Of a DNA stretch of 64,000 bases, positions 36,339-47,563 are shown in pieces. Location: the NCBI GenBank assembly GCA_021234155.1, contig JAJEKV010000020.1, forward strand, positions 17,723,018 through 17,787,017, written 5' to 3'. Both the position numbers and the translations under genes were made by a program. Position 1 is the first letter of the stretch. The number at the start of each line of letters is the position of its first letter. The stretch is from Isoetes taiwanensis. Taxonomy: Eukaryota; Streptophyta; Lycopodiopsida; Isoetales; Isoetaceae. The notes under the pieces were generated by a model. The model worked only from the letters and a program-made list of their open reading frames with translations, did not search any database and was not told the origin of the DNA.

Positions 36339-38302
36339 TGTTGACCCTAAACCTGGCTTATAGGTCAACCACAAGAATCCAATTCAAGTTTTCACTCAAA
36401 TTGGGGTTAGGACCTCCAGATCACTTAAGGTGATCAGTCTATGCAAGAAAATTCAAAGATAAGTTCAAAAAGTTTGAGTTCTATACCTTTCCCATTTTCA
36501 AAAATGGTACCTTTGCCAAAACAATTGTAGTGTTGGGAAGCGGATAGATGTTTTGAGTCGGATCTTTGTAGACTTGGTCAAAAAGTTGTAGGTAACAACA
36601 AAAAGCCTCGACCAAGTCGAGAGACTCAATCTGTGAGTTATTCGAGCTCAAAGTGAGGTCAAATTTTGGTCAATAGAGGTCAAATGTAGAAAATAAAGAT
36701 CGAAATTGAGATTTAGAGTTGCCAATCACTTTTTGGGAATTTCCAAAGTAGGTAGATTGCAATGATCTTTGGGGAAGGTAGGCAAGCAGTCAAATACTAG
36801 TTTGGAGGTGTATAGGTATTTTTTGTGGTTTGGATTTAGCAAAATACAATCTAGGCTGCTCAAACCCGAGAGCAATTTTTTGAATTTGAGCTACACTTGG
36901 TATTTTTGAATGATTTCAACTCCTTTGGCTTTCTTAACACCCAAAGATGAGTGGCGGACCGACCAAAGGCTAAAAACACCCGGAGATTTTTTTCTATAGA
37001 ATTTTTGTGGTGAGAATTGCTAAGGAAAATATCGGAGACAAATTCAACAACTTGACAGTCAATTTGGATTGATATGAAGGTAGATATATCAAGATAACAA
37101 TAGATAAGGATGCTTCATAGCTTCAAGTACAAGAAAATAATCATCAAAAGTCATAAGGTAATTTAAGAAAGTAATGTCAACTAAATCTTGTAGATCCAAA
37201 TGAGGAGAGCTCAAGAACTTCAAGGATCGTCCCAGATCTTGCTCAGCAATGATCAATGTATGATCTGAATACTTCTGGCCTTCAAAAATCTTCTCGTTAT
37301 TGTTTCCGGTATATATGTTTTTTGATTTAACGGTTCCAGCATTTTAGGGCTTAAATTTAGGCTTGATGAGATGCTTAAGAGCGGGAAATGCGAGAAATAG
37401 ATAGGTTTCGAGTTCAATGATTCCATTCCGGCGTGATTCGAGCAGGTTTCCATAATTAGGGTTCTTGAAGGTATTTTTCCGAGAAAATCCAGCGTACGAT
37501 GACCGTATTTCTTGAGGTATATCCCAAGAATATGCTGTATTTATCAATTTTAGGAAGATAGGCCATGGTTCATAAGGGTACCACAAAAATAATTATGAGT
37601 CTTAACCCATTTGGGTTTATGGCAACCCTAATTTCTTGGGAAATATTCTAGATGGGTACCAAAAATGGAATATTAATGGAAAATATTTGAGTGGCATGGG
37701 TACACATAATGGTAAAGAACAAGGAGGCACAAAAGCTTGTGAAAAAGATTAAGCCAAGGGTATGTGGTAAGGGCGCAATATGAAGAATGAAAATAAGACA
37801 AAGGGGCTTGAAATGGGTAGGACATCCATGGGGAAAACAAAATGTGCTAAGAAAGGTACTTTTGGCAAGGCAAAATATGATTTGCAAAAGGTGAGCAAAG
37901 GAGAATATAGGTGTGAGGGAAAATGACTAGGGGAAATTCAAAAAGGAAGGTGAGAATAAGATATGGGGAGGGGTAGGCAAAAAAATGGCTAAGGGATGGA
38001 ACCAAATACCATGGGATCTTCCAAACTTTGAACTTCCAATCTTCAAAAAAATGCCTTCCAAACTTCTTTAACCCAGAATCTTCTAGAGCATATTCTTGAC
38101 TAAGCACTTTGACCTTGAATAAAGTACCTCATGTGAGTTTTAAACCTCGAGCACTTGTTGACTTGAGAAATGAACACCCTTTGACCTCCATATCAATGTT
38201 GACTGCCAAGAATCTTCCAAACTTTGACCTAGTATTCCAAGATAAGTTGACCTAGTTTTGAATGCATGGATCACAATTAGCATGTTGCCCTTTGGGGCAA
38301 CA
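36339..38302 (-). repeat. 3' LTR of A2 (1.96 kb)
   Basis: On the minus strand it runs from TGTTGCCCCAAAGGGCAACA (38302) to GGGTCAACA (36339). AGGACCTCCAGATCACTTAA near 36409-36428 carries the primer-site-like 11-mer (minus, 36418-36408) and hairpin GATCAC-TTAAG-GTGATC. A candidate TATA (minus, 37309-37316, ATATATACC) is weak. Confidence 0.95.
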
Positions 38303-39069
38303 TCTAATAAAACAAGAAAAAGGCTGGTCCCCTCAGCCATATAATGTCAAAAGTGAATAAGTAGAGGGGTCTTCAACTTTGTACCAAAGTGTCCGTGATA
38401 GAGTAAAAGTGCAAATGTTGGTGATGGTGAAATGATGTAGGTGGGATATGGTGAGTGAGAGAAGGCAAAATGGATGTGAAAATGACAAGGTGATGATGGA
38501 GGATGGTGAATGGAATATGGTGAGTGAGAAGAGATAAAAGTGAATGTGAATATGACAAGATGATAATGAAATGGAGATGAAATGAGTGTACAAGTGTTTG
38601 AAACTTGAAAAAACAAGAAAAAAATGTGTGTATCCTCTTGATCTTCAACAAGTGCAACTCTGCTATGATGGTAAAGATGAATTGCAGAGTGCTTTTCTTC
38701 TGTAGGGAATGAGAACAAGAATGAGGAGTTTAGATGGAAGGTAGGGCCACTTATGACAGATGAAAAACATGGAGGAAGAGTGCACCTGTCATGGAAACAC
38801 ATAAACCAATTAGTCTCAAAACCTTGCAACTCTGCTATGATGGTGAAGGTGATTTTGCAGAGTTCTGCTAGGGTATGGAAAACAAGAATAGAGGATTGGA
38901 TGGATGGTAGGAATGTTTAAGACAAGTGAATAAAAATGGAAGAAAGAATGCTCCTGCAAATGACACTTGGTAGTTATTAGTATCAACCCTGTTCTTGAGA
39001 TCACCTGTATTGCTTTCTGGTCAAATCAACCTAAAAACATGAAACCAATTCTATTAGAGTAAAGTGCTC
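38303..39069 (-). other. 3' untranslated region of A2
   Basis: It holds GGCTGAGGGGACCAGCC (minus, 38323-38339), an imperfect ~70-bp tandem repeat rich in GATGGTGAAT (38395-38600), and two GCAACTCTGC...GCAGAGT hairpins (38654-38692 and about 38826-38868). Ser/His/Phe-rich frames on the minus strand (38347-38829) are products of the repeat, not proteins I can support. Confidence 0.75.
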
Positions 39070-40330
39070 AAAGTCAGACTGTTCTATCTACTGAAATAGT
39101 GTGCTTAAAGATCTAACTGATTTAACTACTTTAAACCTACCATAAATCTTCAAACTTTTTAATGAGAGAATAGGGACAAGCAAGCATGCTGGTCCCAATA
39201 CCTTTTCAGGTGCAAGATATTGATTGGATTTGGCGGGGGCATTCCTGAGGCAAATTCTTGTAGCCAATAAGAGTTAGTACCTGCGGGTTCCAAAGACTAC
39301 AAATGGTCCTTCCCAAATATTGTCAAATTTGCGGTACCGAGTCTTCCTTTGACTTGTTCCATTTGAGAACAAGCTCTCCTTGCTTAAAAGTGCCTTGTAT
39401 TTTGTGTGCGACCTTGAATGCAACCAGATCCTTGGCTTTTTTCAAAGAAATTGGTATTCTCGACCTCCATCCTATACTCATCTAGGTGCAGCAAAGCATC
39501 CAATCTCTCTTGCAAGGCATGTTCAAAAGGTAAACATAATTTATAAGCTAACCTCGGGGAGGGCAACTCAAGTTCCACCGGTAAAGACTGCCTCTATGCC
39601 ATAAACCAAAGTTGAAGGGTGTATGATTTGTAGCTGTCTTTGATAGTGACTCTATAAGCCCAAAGTGCATCCACTATTTTGACATGCCAATCTCTCTTGT
39701 TGATCTCAACTGTCTTCTGCAAGATATTTTTCAACACTTTGTTAGTGGCTTCAGCTTGTCCATTACCTTGGGGATAGTATGAGGAGCTCTTGGTATGCTT
39801 GACCTTCAAGATGTCCATCAGGTTAGTAATAACTTCATTAACAAAAGGCGTGCCCCTATCAGAATGCAACTGAAAAGGAATACCAAACCTGGAACAAACA
39901 TACTCATGTAAAAATCTTGCTTGTGGCAAAGATTAGCCTTATCTCAAGGGTATAGCTTCTGCCCATTTAGTAAAATAATCTGTGGCCACAATGATATGCT
40001 GATGTTGACCTGCAGAAGAAGGATTAATAGGGCCAATATAGTCTAATCCCCAAATTTGAAAGGGCCCTGGAGATATGATGGGATTGAGGGCAGCTGGAAG
40101 TAAAATTCTTTTGCTAAAGATTTGGCATTGATGGCAAGTCTTGATAATATCATAACAATCTTTAAAAACAGTAGGCCAATAATATCCGCACTGAATCTTT
40201 TTTTCTTGTAGTATCACCAAAGAAAATGCCCTCCACAAATACCTTTGTGCATTTCCCTGATGATTAGGGCAGACTAACTTTCACTCACACATCTCAACAA
40301 GACTCCATCTCGGTTGACTTTGCACAAAAC
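39070..40330 (-). pseudogene. Integrase of A2, few frame breaks
   Basis: Minus strand. Zinc-binding N-terminus with GYYWPTVFKDCYDIIKTCHQCQ and the core to WAEAIPLR in 39939-40238; first catalytic Asp in VATDYFTKW. The second piece, 39594-39929, holds LHSDRGTPF (second Asp), SSSYYPQGNGQAEATNKVLK (the E of the D,D-35-E set) and DALWAYRVTIK. The C-terminus (about 39070-39590) is broken but shows the GPY-type module (YWLQE, NPINTLHLKRYW-like). No chromodomain, as in non-chromoviruses. Breaks lie at CAG/CTG-type sites, so the gene may be intact in reality. Confidence 0.85.
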
Positions 40331-40975
40331 ATTGTCTATCATCTTGAATTGTCTGCATTTATCCTTGAGTCTCCTTTTTTGGTTTGAGGTGAGATTTGGA
40401 GAGATAACTCCATGTTGTAAGACGTCTCTGATAGGTTGTTGCCACCCACCATCAGCTTGATCTTCTGGAATTAACTCTACACGAGCTACTACAAGTGAAG
40501 TATCAGCAGTATCCAACTCATCCTCATGGTCAAAAAAAAATATAAGGCAAATAAAGGCTAGGACTTCGTACCAAATGTAATTCTTTTTACGAAATATCAT
40601 AACTTTGCAACTTACAAGCCCACCTTTTGATTTTTTGGCTTATTGGTTGCCTTACCAAATAGTAGACCCATTGGGTTTTGCTTCATGTAGACTTGAACTT
40701 GACTTTTTCAGGGAGCAAGTGTCCCCGCCTATTGATAAGAAACATGAGGGCAGCAAAGACTTTTTTCTATTCTAGTGTATCTCTCCTCTAGAGCGGACCA
40801 TTGTTTACTTGCAAAACACTATGGTGTGCTTTTCCCCTAAAATGGCTAACCCTATAGCTTTTTTAGTAACAGTAATATAAACTTCAAATGGTATATTCAA
40901 ATCTGGTTTCCTCAAAAGTGTGGCTTCACATATGGATTGAATGAGAAAGTCAAAAGCTTCTTGGCATTCTGAAGT
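40331..40975 (-). pseudogene. RT-linked RNase H and tether of A2, catalytic Asp missing
   Basis: The domain directly after RT: PFEVYITVTKKAIG at about 40850-40892, then a FASKQWSALEERYTRIEK region and WACKLQS. The usual YTDAS Asp is absent; the sequence gives Ile-Thr-Val-Thr. The acidic tether (40274-40600: DHEDELDTADTS, KDKCRQFKMIDNVLCKVNRD) leads to integrase. The missing Asp suggests a connection-domain role rather than catalysis. Confidence 0.8.
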
Positions 40976-41990
40976 TCATGTGATGGGTATGTGCTTACTC
41001 TCAGACTTGGAGAACTTGCCTACCCTTGTCAATCTAGAAATAGGGCTCAAAATATGAGCAAAATTAGGAATATACATTCTGAGAAAACTTGTCATACCAA
41101 CAAAACTTTTGACCTGTTTTAGATTCTTGGGAGGTGCTAATTTTTTGAGGGCTTCAATCTTGTCTTGAGCAACCTGAATGCCTTGGCTGGATACTTCATG
41201 CCCTAAGAGTTGTCCTTTTGATGCAAAAAAGATGCATTTCTTTGGATTTAGATTGACTCCCCGAGCTCCCGCATAAAGAACAAATTCTTGCAAGTAGCTC
41301 CACATGATTAGATGGATTAGAGCCTAAGCAAAGGTCATCTAAGTACACCCTAAACTCTTCAGCAGACATTGATTTGAAAATAACATCCATTGCCCTTTGG
41401 AAGGTGGCTGGAGCATTCATCAAACCAAAAGGCATTCTTGTCATAGCATATGTACCCCAGGGAGTGATAAAGGAAGTCTTTGGCTGGTCTTCTTCTTTGA
41501 TGCTGATCTGGTTGAACCCTGAGAATCCATCCAAAAATGAATACACTTCCTTACCTGCTACAGCATATAGGATCTCTTCTAGAAAAGGCAAGGGGTAACA
41601 ATCCTTGATGGTAGCTTTGTTGAGATCTCGATAATCAATGCAAATTCTTAAAGCACCACTTTTCTTCTCTACAGGAACAATGCAAGATACCCATTCAGGA
41701 TTAATAATTTCAATAATCACACCTGCATCTAACATCTTATTCAATTCATCCTTGATTAGCCCCATAAGTGAAGCATTAATCCTCCTTAATTTTTGAAAAA
41801 CAGGTTTACAACCTTCCTTGATTTTAATTTCAAATTGGCATACCTCAGTTTTGATACCTGATAATTCTGAATAGTCCCAGGCAAATACATCTTTTCTTTC
41901 TTCAAAAAACATTTGTATGCTCTCCCTGTTTTGATATTCAATCAAATCTCCAACAAACAGAGTTCTAGGCGTACCATTTTTTGTGATCAC
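40976..41990 (-). CDS. Reverse transcriptase of A2, intact core
   Basis: The ORF 41196-41990 (264 aa, part of the Pol polyprotein) is unbroken: DVFAWDYSELSGI at residues 32-44, RRINASLMGLIKDELNKML, ALRICIDYRDLNKATIKDC, VYSFLDGFSGFNQI (first catalytic Asp), YAMTRMPFGLMNAPATFQRA, and FRVYLDDLCLG (second and third Asp). The thumb/connection continues in a shifted frame at 40976-41305 (LGHEVSSQGIQVAQDKIEAL, KQVKSFVGMTSFLRMYIPNF). The LDGFSGFN wording is typical of Tat/Athila-type RT. It makes the element cDNA in the virus-like particle. The listed M is internal to the polyprotein, not a start. Confidence 0.95.
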
Positions 41991-42520
41991 AATCTCTTCA
42001 GTCTCCTTCTTTTCTCTGATGCATCAATGGTCAAAATAGGACAAAGTGCTTTTACTTCATTGTCATCAAGGTCATCTTCAGGAATAGCCCCCTCAGTCAA
42101 ATGTGACATGAGAGTTTCCCTACACAGGGCATCAGCCTCAAAATTCTTTTCTCTTGGAATATGAGTGATCCTCCATGAAGCAAAACTTGAGAGCACTCCC
42201 ATTGCCTGATTTTTCAAAAGCTCCATATCTGCATTCTTTGTTTGATAATCTCATGAAACTTGTCTGCAAATTAATTGTGAGTCACCATAAATATGGATAT
42301 TGGCAATATCCATAGCTTTGGCTTCTTGAAGACCTGCAATCAAAGCTTTGTATTCTGCCACATTAGAAGTGACTTGAGGAAAAATTCTCCCTACTTTAGC
42401 TAAGAGTTTATGAGAAGAATCTTTCAAAATAGCAAAGAGATGATGCAACATTTAGTTTTTTAGAGATACCTCCATCAAACCATAGAAAACCTGTTGGTCC
42501 TTGTTTGCTGGGAAGTGCAC
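41987..42520 (-). pseudogene. Plant/archaeal-type RNase H of A2, between protease and RT
   Basis: Minus strand: FDGGIS (42466-42483, first Asp), NVAEYKALIAGLQEAKAMDI (about 42310-42372, Glu), IYGDSQLICRQVS (about 42253-42295, Asp), and HIPREKNFEADALCRETL (about 42105-42165, last Asp). All four catalytic residues are present, split over two or three frames (42251-42451 and 41987-42226). This wording (AEYKALI, GDSQLI, IPREXN-ADALC) is that of plant/archaeal RNase HI, as in the extra RNase H of Tat elements. It would remove RNA from RNA-DNA hybrids and replace the dead RT-linked domain. Confidence 0.85.
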
Positions 42521-43150
42521 ACTCCATAATAAGGGGAACCATTTCATATTTCCTTGGTTTGGTGGTTTTAACCCTTTAGAAGATCCCAAAGGCTCCTCAA
42601 TTAGCATTTCTTTAATAAAGTTTACCTCTTCTTTGGAGTCATAGGAGCCTTCTTGGTTGTAAATAGTAGCAGTTTGGGAGCCATTGGAGATGGTACATCT
42701 CCCTTGAGACCGTGACCGCCTAGCATCCACAAGAGCTAGCCATCTTCTCCCTAAAAAGTAGGTCATAGATATCGATTCATCTCCTATATCTTCAAAAGCC
42801 ACCACAATAAAGTTAGCAGCTCTGAGTTATGCCTTCAGATAACAAGCACTTTAGTCACCACACCAATAGGAGAGATTTTAGCATTATAAAAAGATCTTAG
42901 TAATATAGAAGCTCTCTTGTCCACCTCGAAACCACACTTCTTCATAATGTGATATGGCATGATGTTTAGGGAGATCCCCATCAAGTAATACATTGGAAAA
43001 AGTAAAACCTCCTAGAGCAAAATGAACATGTAAATGCTCCAGGGTCTTTTTTCATTCCGTGCTAGAACAAGATCGGTGGCATCGAGAAAGTTTATACAAG
43101 CATTTAATTGTTCACCACTAGTTTGTCAAGCACTCTCTTCCTCGTAGCTG
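42521..43150 (-). pseudogene. Aspartic protease of A2, frame-broken
   Basis: The active-site strand VLLDG lies at about 42978-42995 (minus), with the following bases shifted. IMPYHIMKKCGFEVD-type sequence follows at about 42930-42970. ORF 42452-42805 gives VAFEDIGDESISMTYFLGRRWLALVDA, the C-terminal part and the linker to RNase H. Before the active site come EHLHVQM-like residues as in A1. It cleaves Gag-Pol. Confidence 0.75.
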
Positions 43151-44575
43151 GGTGCAATCTTTAACAATGTGAAAAAGATCCACACTTACCTTAGAGTTTT
43201 TGAGCAAGATATCCACTTCATCAAGGTCTTGGTCTTTCTTACCAAACTTTTGCCGAGGAGGTGGAGCTATCACTTGAGCAGTGTACTTCCATTGTAGGTG
43301 AGGGAGATCTAGTTGTGGGATGCCTACTTGATTCAAAGATGTGTATTGACTTCATTCATTCTTTTTCGGTTTGCACTATCATAACTTCTTCGGTCTTGGG
43401 AGCCGCCTCAGCCTTTGAATAAACCTTATTGAAGTGCTTGGTTCAAGAAACCTCACAGTAAGGTTTAGGTTTTGACCTTTTTTTCTTGTTCCTGCTTGGC
43501 AAAGTATTCTTTAACAAAGACATTTAACATCAAGATGACCAACTTCTTTGCGAAAAGAACAAATAGGACATTCTTTCCCAAAGTGGCCTTTCCTATTACA
43601 TTTAGGACACACTTGCCAATAGCAAATTTCTGATGGATGAGTATTCCTATTACAATGGACACATTCAGTGGTAAGTTTTACCTGTTCTTGCAGTTTTGAG
43701 CTCAACTAGTTGTTTGGTTAACTCTGCTAAAGCCTCAGTAACCTTAGATAGGTCTGATTTAACCTCTGCAACTTGAGAACTAGCTTCCTCCTCCTTAGAT
43801 TTCTTCTTTTCTTTCAGTATTGCATACACTTTGGGAATGGAAGGGTGATGGTCATAATGTGCATCAAGAACATCGTGGTAAAAAGGATCATGGCCATGGT
43901 GGGAGATATGGTGCTTATCGTGCAAAAGTAGAGAGCATTTGAGTCAGATCAGTAGTTTTGGCAAAGACTTTGTATATGGAATCAAATCCTTCAAAGAGCT
44001 TGGACCTTAAGCAATTTCCTTTGATATCCGGTCTTCTTTCCGCACCATTGATGAAAGCAAAGCTAAAAAAGTGTGGGAATCGTGACTGTGTTTTGACACA
44101 CTGCTCATGAATGTGCTGAATCTTTCTTTGTACTGATTCACACTCTCCCCGCATGTATAGAAAAGCTTTGCAATTCATTAACCAAATCTTTGGGAGCAGC
44201 TAACTTACCAAACCCTGTCCCGTAAATTTCTTAACGAGTTCATCCCATGAGGTAGTACCCATTAACTTCTCATAAGTTAACCAAGCACCAGCTTCACTCT
44301 CATCTTTGAAACATTTTTCAAATTCTGAAAGCTTGCACCCTTTCTTGAAACCATAATCCCCGTAATAGTCTTCAAATATTCTCAAAAATGGTTAGCACTC
44401 ATGCCGAATCAAAGGTAGGCAAAGGAACGTAGACATTCAACTCAAACCGATATGGCATGTTCGAGTAAGCTAGTGGAGAAACTTGGAGGCAATGGCCTTT
44501 CTCTGCAATGATCTGATACATCAACATCTTCCAATGGTTCTCGCTTCACGCTGGAAATTTTTGCTTTGGAGCCAT
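43151..44575 (-). pseudogene. gag: gag of A2 with three zinc knuckles, frame-broken
   Basis: Start ATG at 44575 (MAPKQKF). Core: 44200-44385 gives MRIFEDYYGDYGFKKGCKLSEFEKCFKDESEAGAWLTYE-type sequence (cited here in parts) and TSWDELVKKF. 43915-44178 gives MNCKAFLYMRGECES and FAFINGAERRPDIKGN. 43665-43925 gives the Lys/Glu-rich coiled-coil-like VTEALAELTKQLVELK. 43511-43705 gives CVHCNRNTHPSEIC and CPKCNRKGHFGKEC, both CX2CX4HX4C, and CSFRKEVGHLDVKC with Arg for the second Cys. Zinc knuckles bind the element RNA. Confidence 0.85.
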
Positions 44576-44596
44576 GAGTTCCGAGATCCGTGAAGA

Positions 44597-44614
44597 TCTC
44601 TGGTAGGACCTCCA
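44597..44614 (-). promoter_or_regulatory. Primer binding site of A2
   Basis: The minus strand reads TGGAGGTCCTACCAGAGA three T residues after the LTR end (44618). The first 13 bases are identical to B2. Confidence 0.65.
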
Positions 44615-44617
44615 AAA

Positions 44618-46580
44618 TGTTGACCCTAAACCTGGCTTTATAGGTCAACCACAAGAATCCAATTCAAGTTTTCACTCAAATTGGGGTTAGGACCTCCGTG
44701 ATCACTTAAGGTGATCGACTATGCAAGAAAATTCCAAAGATAAGTTCAAAAAGTTTGAGTTCTATACCTTTCCCATTTTCAAAAAATGGTACCTTTTGCC
44801 AAAACAATTGTAGTGTTGGGAAGCGATAGATGTTTTGAGTCGATGTCAGTAGACTTGGTCAAAAAAGTTGTAGGTAACCGACAAAGAAAGCCTCTCGACC
44901 AAGTCGAGACTCAATCTGTGAGTTATTCGAGCTCAAAGTGAGGTCAAATTTTGGTCAATAGAGGTCAAATGTAGAAAACAAAGATCGTGAATTGAGATTT
45001 AGAGTTGCCAATCACTTTTTGGGAATTTCCAAAGTAGGTAGATTGCAATGATATCGGGAAGGTAGGCAAGCAGTCAAATACTAGTTTGGAGGTGTATAGG
45101 TATTTTTGTGACCGGATTTAGCAAAATACAATCTAGACTTGCTCAAACCCGAGAGCAATTTTTTTGAATTTGAGCTACACTTGGTATTTTTGAATGATTT
45201 CAACTCCTTTGGCTTTCTTAACACCCAAAGATGAGTGGCGATGCAGACCAAGGGCGCTAAAAACACCTGCAGATTTTTCTATAGAATTTTTGTGGTGAGA
45301 ATTGCTAAGGAAAATATCAGAGACAAATTCAACAACTTGACAAATAATTTGGATTGATATGAAGGTAGATATATCAAGATAACAATAGATAAGGATGCTT
45401 CATAGCTTCAAGTACAAGAAAATAATCATCAAAAGTCATAAGGTAATTTCTGAAAGTAATGTCAACTAAATCTTGTAGATCCAAATGAGGAGAGCTCAAG
45501 AACTTCAAGGATCGTCCAGATCTTGCTCAGCAATGATCAATGTATGATCCCAATACTTCGGCCTTCAAAAATCTTCTCATATTGTTTCCTGTATATATGT
45601 TTTTGATTTAACGGTTCAGCATTTTAGGGCTTAAATTTAGGCTTGATGAGATGCTTAAGAGCGGAAATGCAGAAATAGATAGGTTTCGAGTTCAATGATT
45701 CCATTCCGCGTGATTCGAAGCAGGTTTTCCATAATTAGGTTCTTCAAGGTATTTTTCCGTAAAAATCCGCTGATACGATGACCGTGATTTCTTGAGGTAT
45801 ATCCCAAGAATATGCTGTATTTATCAATTTTAGGAAGATAGGCCATGGTCCATAAGGGTACCACAAAAATAATTATGAGTCTTAACCCATTTGGGTCTAT
45901 GGCAACCCCTAATTTCTTTTGGGGAATATTCTAGATGGGTACCGAAAATGGGATATTAATGGAACATATTTGAGTGGCATAGGTACACATAATGGTAAAG
46001 AACAAGGAGGCACAAAAGCTTGTGAAAAAAAATTAGGCCAAGGGTATGTGGTAAGGGTGCAATATGAAGAATGAAAATAAGGCAAAGGGGTATGAAATGG
46101 GTAAGACATCCATGGGAAAACAAAATGTGGTAAGAAAGGTACTTTTGGCAAGGCAAAATATGATTTGCAAAAGGTGAGCAAAGAAGAATATGAGTGTGAG
46201 GGAAAATGACTAGGGAAATTCAAAAAAGGAAGGTGAGAATAAGATATGGGGGTAGGCAAAAAAAATGGCTAAGGGATGGAACCAAATACCATGGGATCTT
46301 CTAAACTTTGAACTTCCAATCTTCAAAAAATGCCTTCCAAACTTCTTTAACCCGAATCTTCTAGAGCATATTCTTGACTAAGCACTTTGACCTTGAATAA
46401 AGTACCTCATGTGAGTTTTGAACCTTGAGCACTTGTTGACTTGAGAAATGAACACCCTTTGACCTCCATATCAATGTTGGATCGCCAAGAATCTTCCAAA
46501 CTTTGACCTAGTATTCCAAGATAAGTTGACCTAGTTTTGAATGCATGGATCACAAGTAGCATGTTGCCCTTTGGGGGCAA
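44618..46580 (-). repeat. 5' LTR of A2 (1.96 kb)
   Basis: Nearly identical to the 3' LTR at 36339-38302, aside from CAG/CTG-site and homopolymer differences. Its outer end at 46580 adjoins B2 gag. Confidence 0.95.
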
Positions 46581-47563
46581 ATAGCTTTAAACCGGTCTCC
46601 CCCTCGAGAGCTAGCAAATGAGCTACAAACTTTTGCATAAGGGCGGTGAAAGTATCAATCACTATGTGGAAAGGTTTAGTGCATACCGAGAAAAATGCCA
46701 AAAGAGTCAGTGCCCACTCCCACACTCTACTTTGTGGCTGCTTTCATTAAGGACTGCCACCAAGGCCTAAAGTGCACAGAAAGATGCTAAAAATTCAAAA
46801 TCAGGAAGGGTTCGATACCATACACAAGGCTTTTGAAAAGGCAACTAAAATCTCTAATGATATGTCTTTTTTACCTGATAACCATGTAAACCATTGTGCT
46901 GACCCTTTTTACCCAGATTATGAACAAGAGTATGAGCATGTGCCGTGTATGCAAAGGCAAAAAGAAAGAAGAAAATCCAAAGATGAAGAGGCTGCACCTA
47001 AAATCAATGAATCCAAGAGTGAGATGGCCAAAATGTCTGAGACCATTGCAGAACTGACCAAACAACTCTTGGAGTTGAAAAACAGCAAAAAAACTTATCC
47101 TCCTTGTGCACATTGTTTCAAAGATACTCATCCTTCTGATATTTGCTATTACAGGGCATGCTTAAAATGTGGAAAGAAAGGTCATTTTGGAAAAATTTGC
47201 CCTGTGTGCAACTTCTGCAAGGAAATAGGTCATCGTGGAAGACAAGTGTTTTGTCAAAGAATACTTTGACAAGCGTGACAAAGGCAAGAAATTGAAGGAA
47301 CATCCGCCATCAGGTTTGTGGAGGAATATGAGGAGCAGGAAGAGATCATGGTGGTGCAAACAAGAAAAATGTTGGAAAATGGAACACCTGCAGATAAAGG
47401 TATGAGCAAGAACCTTCCTGTCAACAAAGAAGTTCAGGTAATAGCTCCACCTCCTTTTGAGAAGTTGAATAAAAAGGACAAAGAGTTAGATGAGCTAGAC
47501 ATGATCCTAAAAAGTTCTAAAGCGAGCATAGGTCTCCCTCACTCTTCTCAAAATTGCACCTAG
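46581..47563 (+). pseudogene. gag: gag 3' part of B2 with three zinc knuckles
   Basis: After A2 the B gag resumes (RELANELQTF, about 46610). ORF 46772-47269 gives KMLKIQNQEGFDTIHKAFEK, a MSETIAELTKQLLELKNSKK coiled-coil-like stretch (cited to 20 residues), CAHCFKDTHPSDIC and CLKCGKKGHFGKIC (both CX2CX4HX4C), and CNFCKEIGH of a third knuckle. The third knuckle is broken at 47238, at a probable CTGG site (left copy also garbled there). ORF 47318-47563 follows to a TAG (47561-47563), with a second TAG six bases on. Confidence 0.85.

Larger units (their letters stand above)
36339..46580 (-). mobile_element. A-family Ty3/gypsy element A2, complete
   Basis: A minus-strand element of about 10.2 kb with LTRs 44618-46580 (5') and 36339-38302 (3'). 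It lies inside the gag of B2. The internal order is gag, protease, RNase H, RT, degenerate RNase H, integrase. It is the better-read duplicate of A1. The target duplication is not readable, because the right end lacks the final CA of the LTR (CAAATAG instead of CAACA). Confidence 0.95.

Noticed and set aside
38395-38600. Repeat cluster as a possible CRISPR or satellite array
   Set aside because: Repeats are imperfect, without regular spacers, and part of a retrotransposon untranslated region in a plant genome.
38347-38829. 160-codon minus-strand frame, also 8265-8654 and similar Ser/His/Phe-rich frames
   Set aside because: They come from GATGGTGA-type low-complexity repeats in the A-family 3' untranslated region; the frame is not kept between copies.
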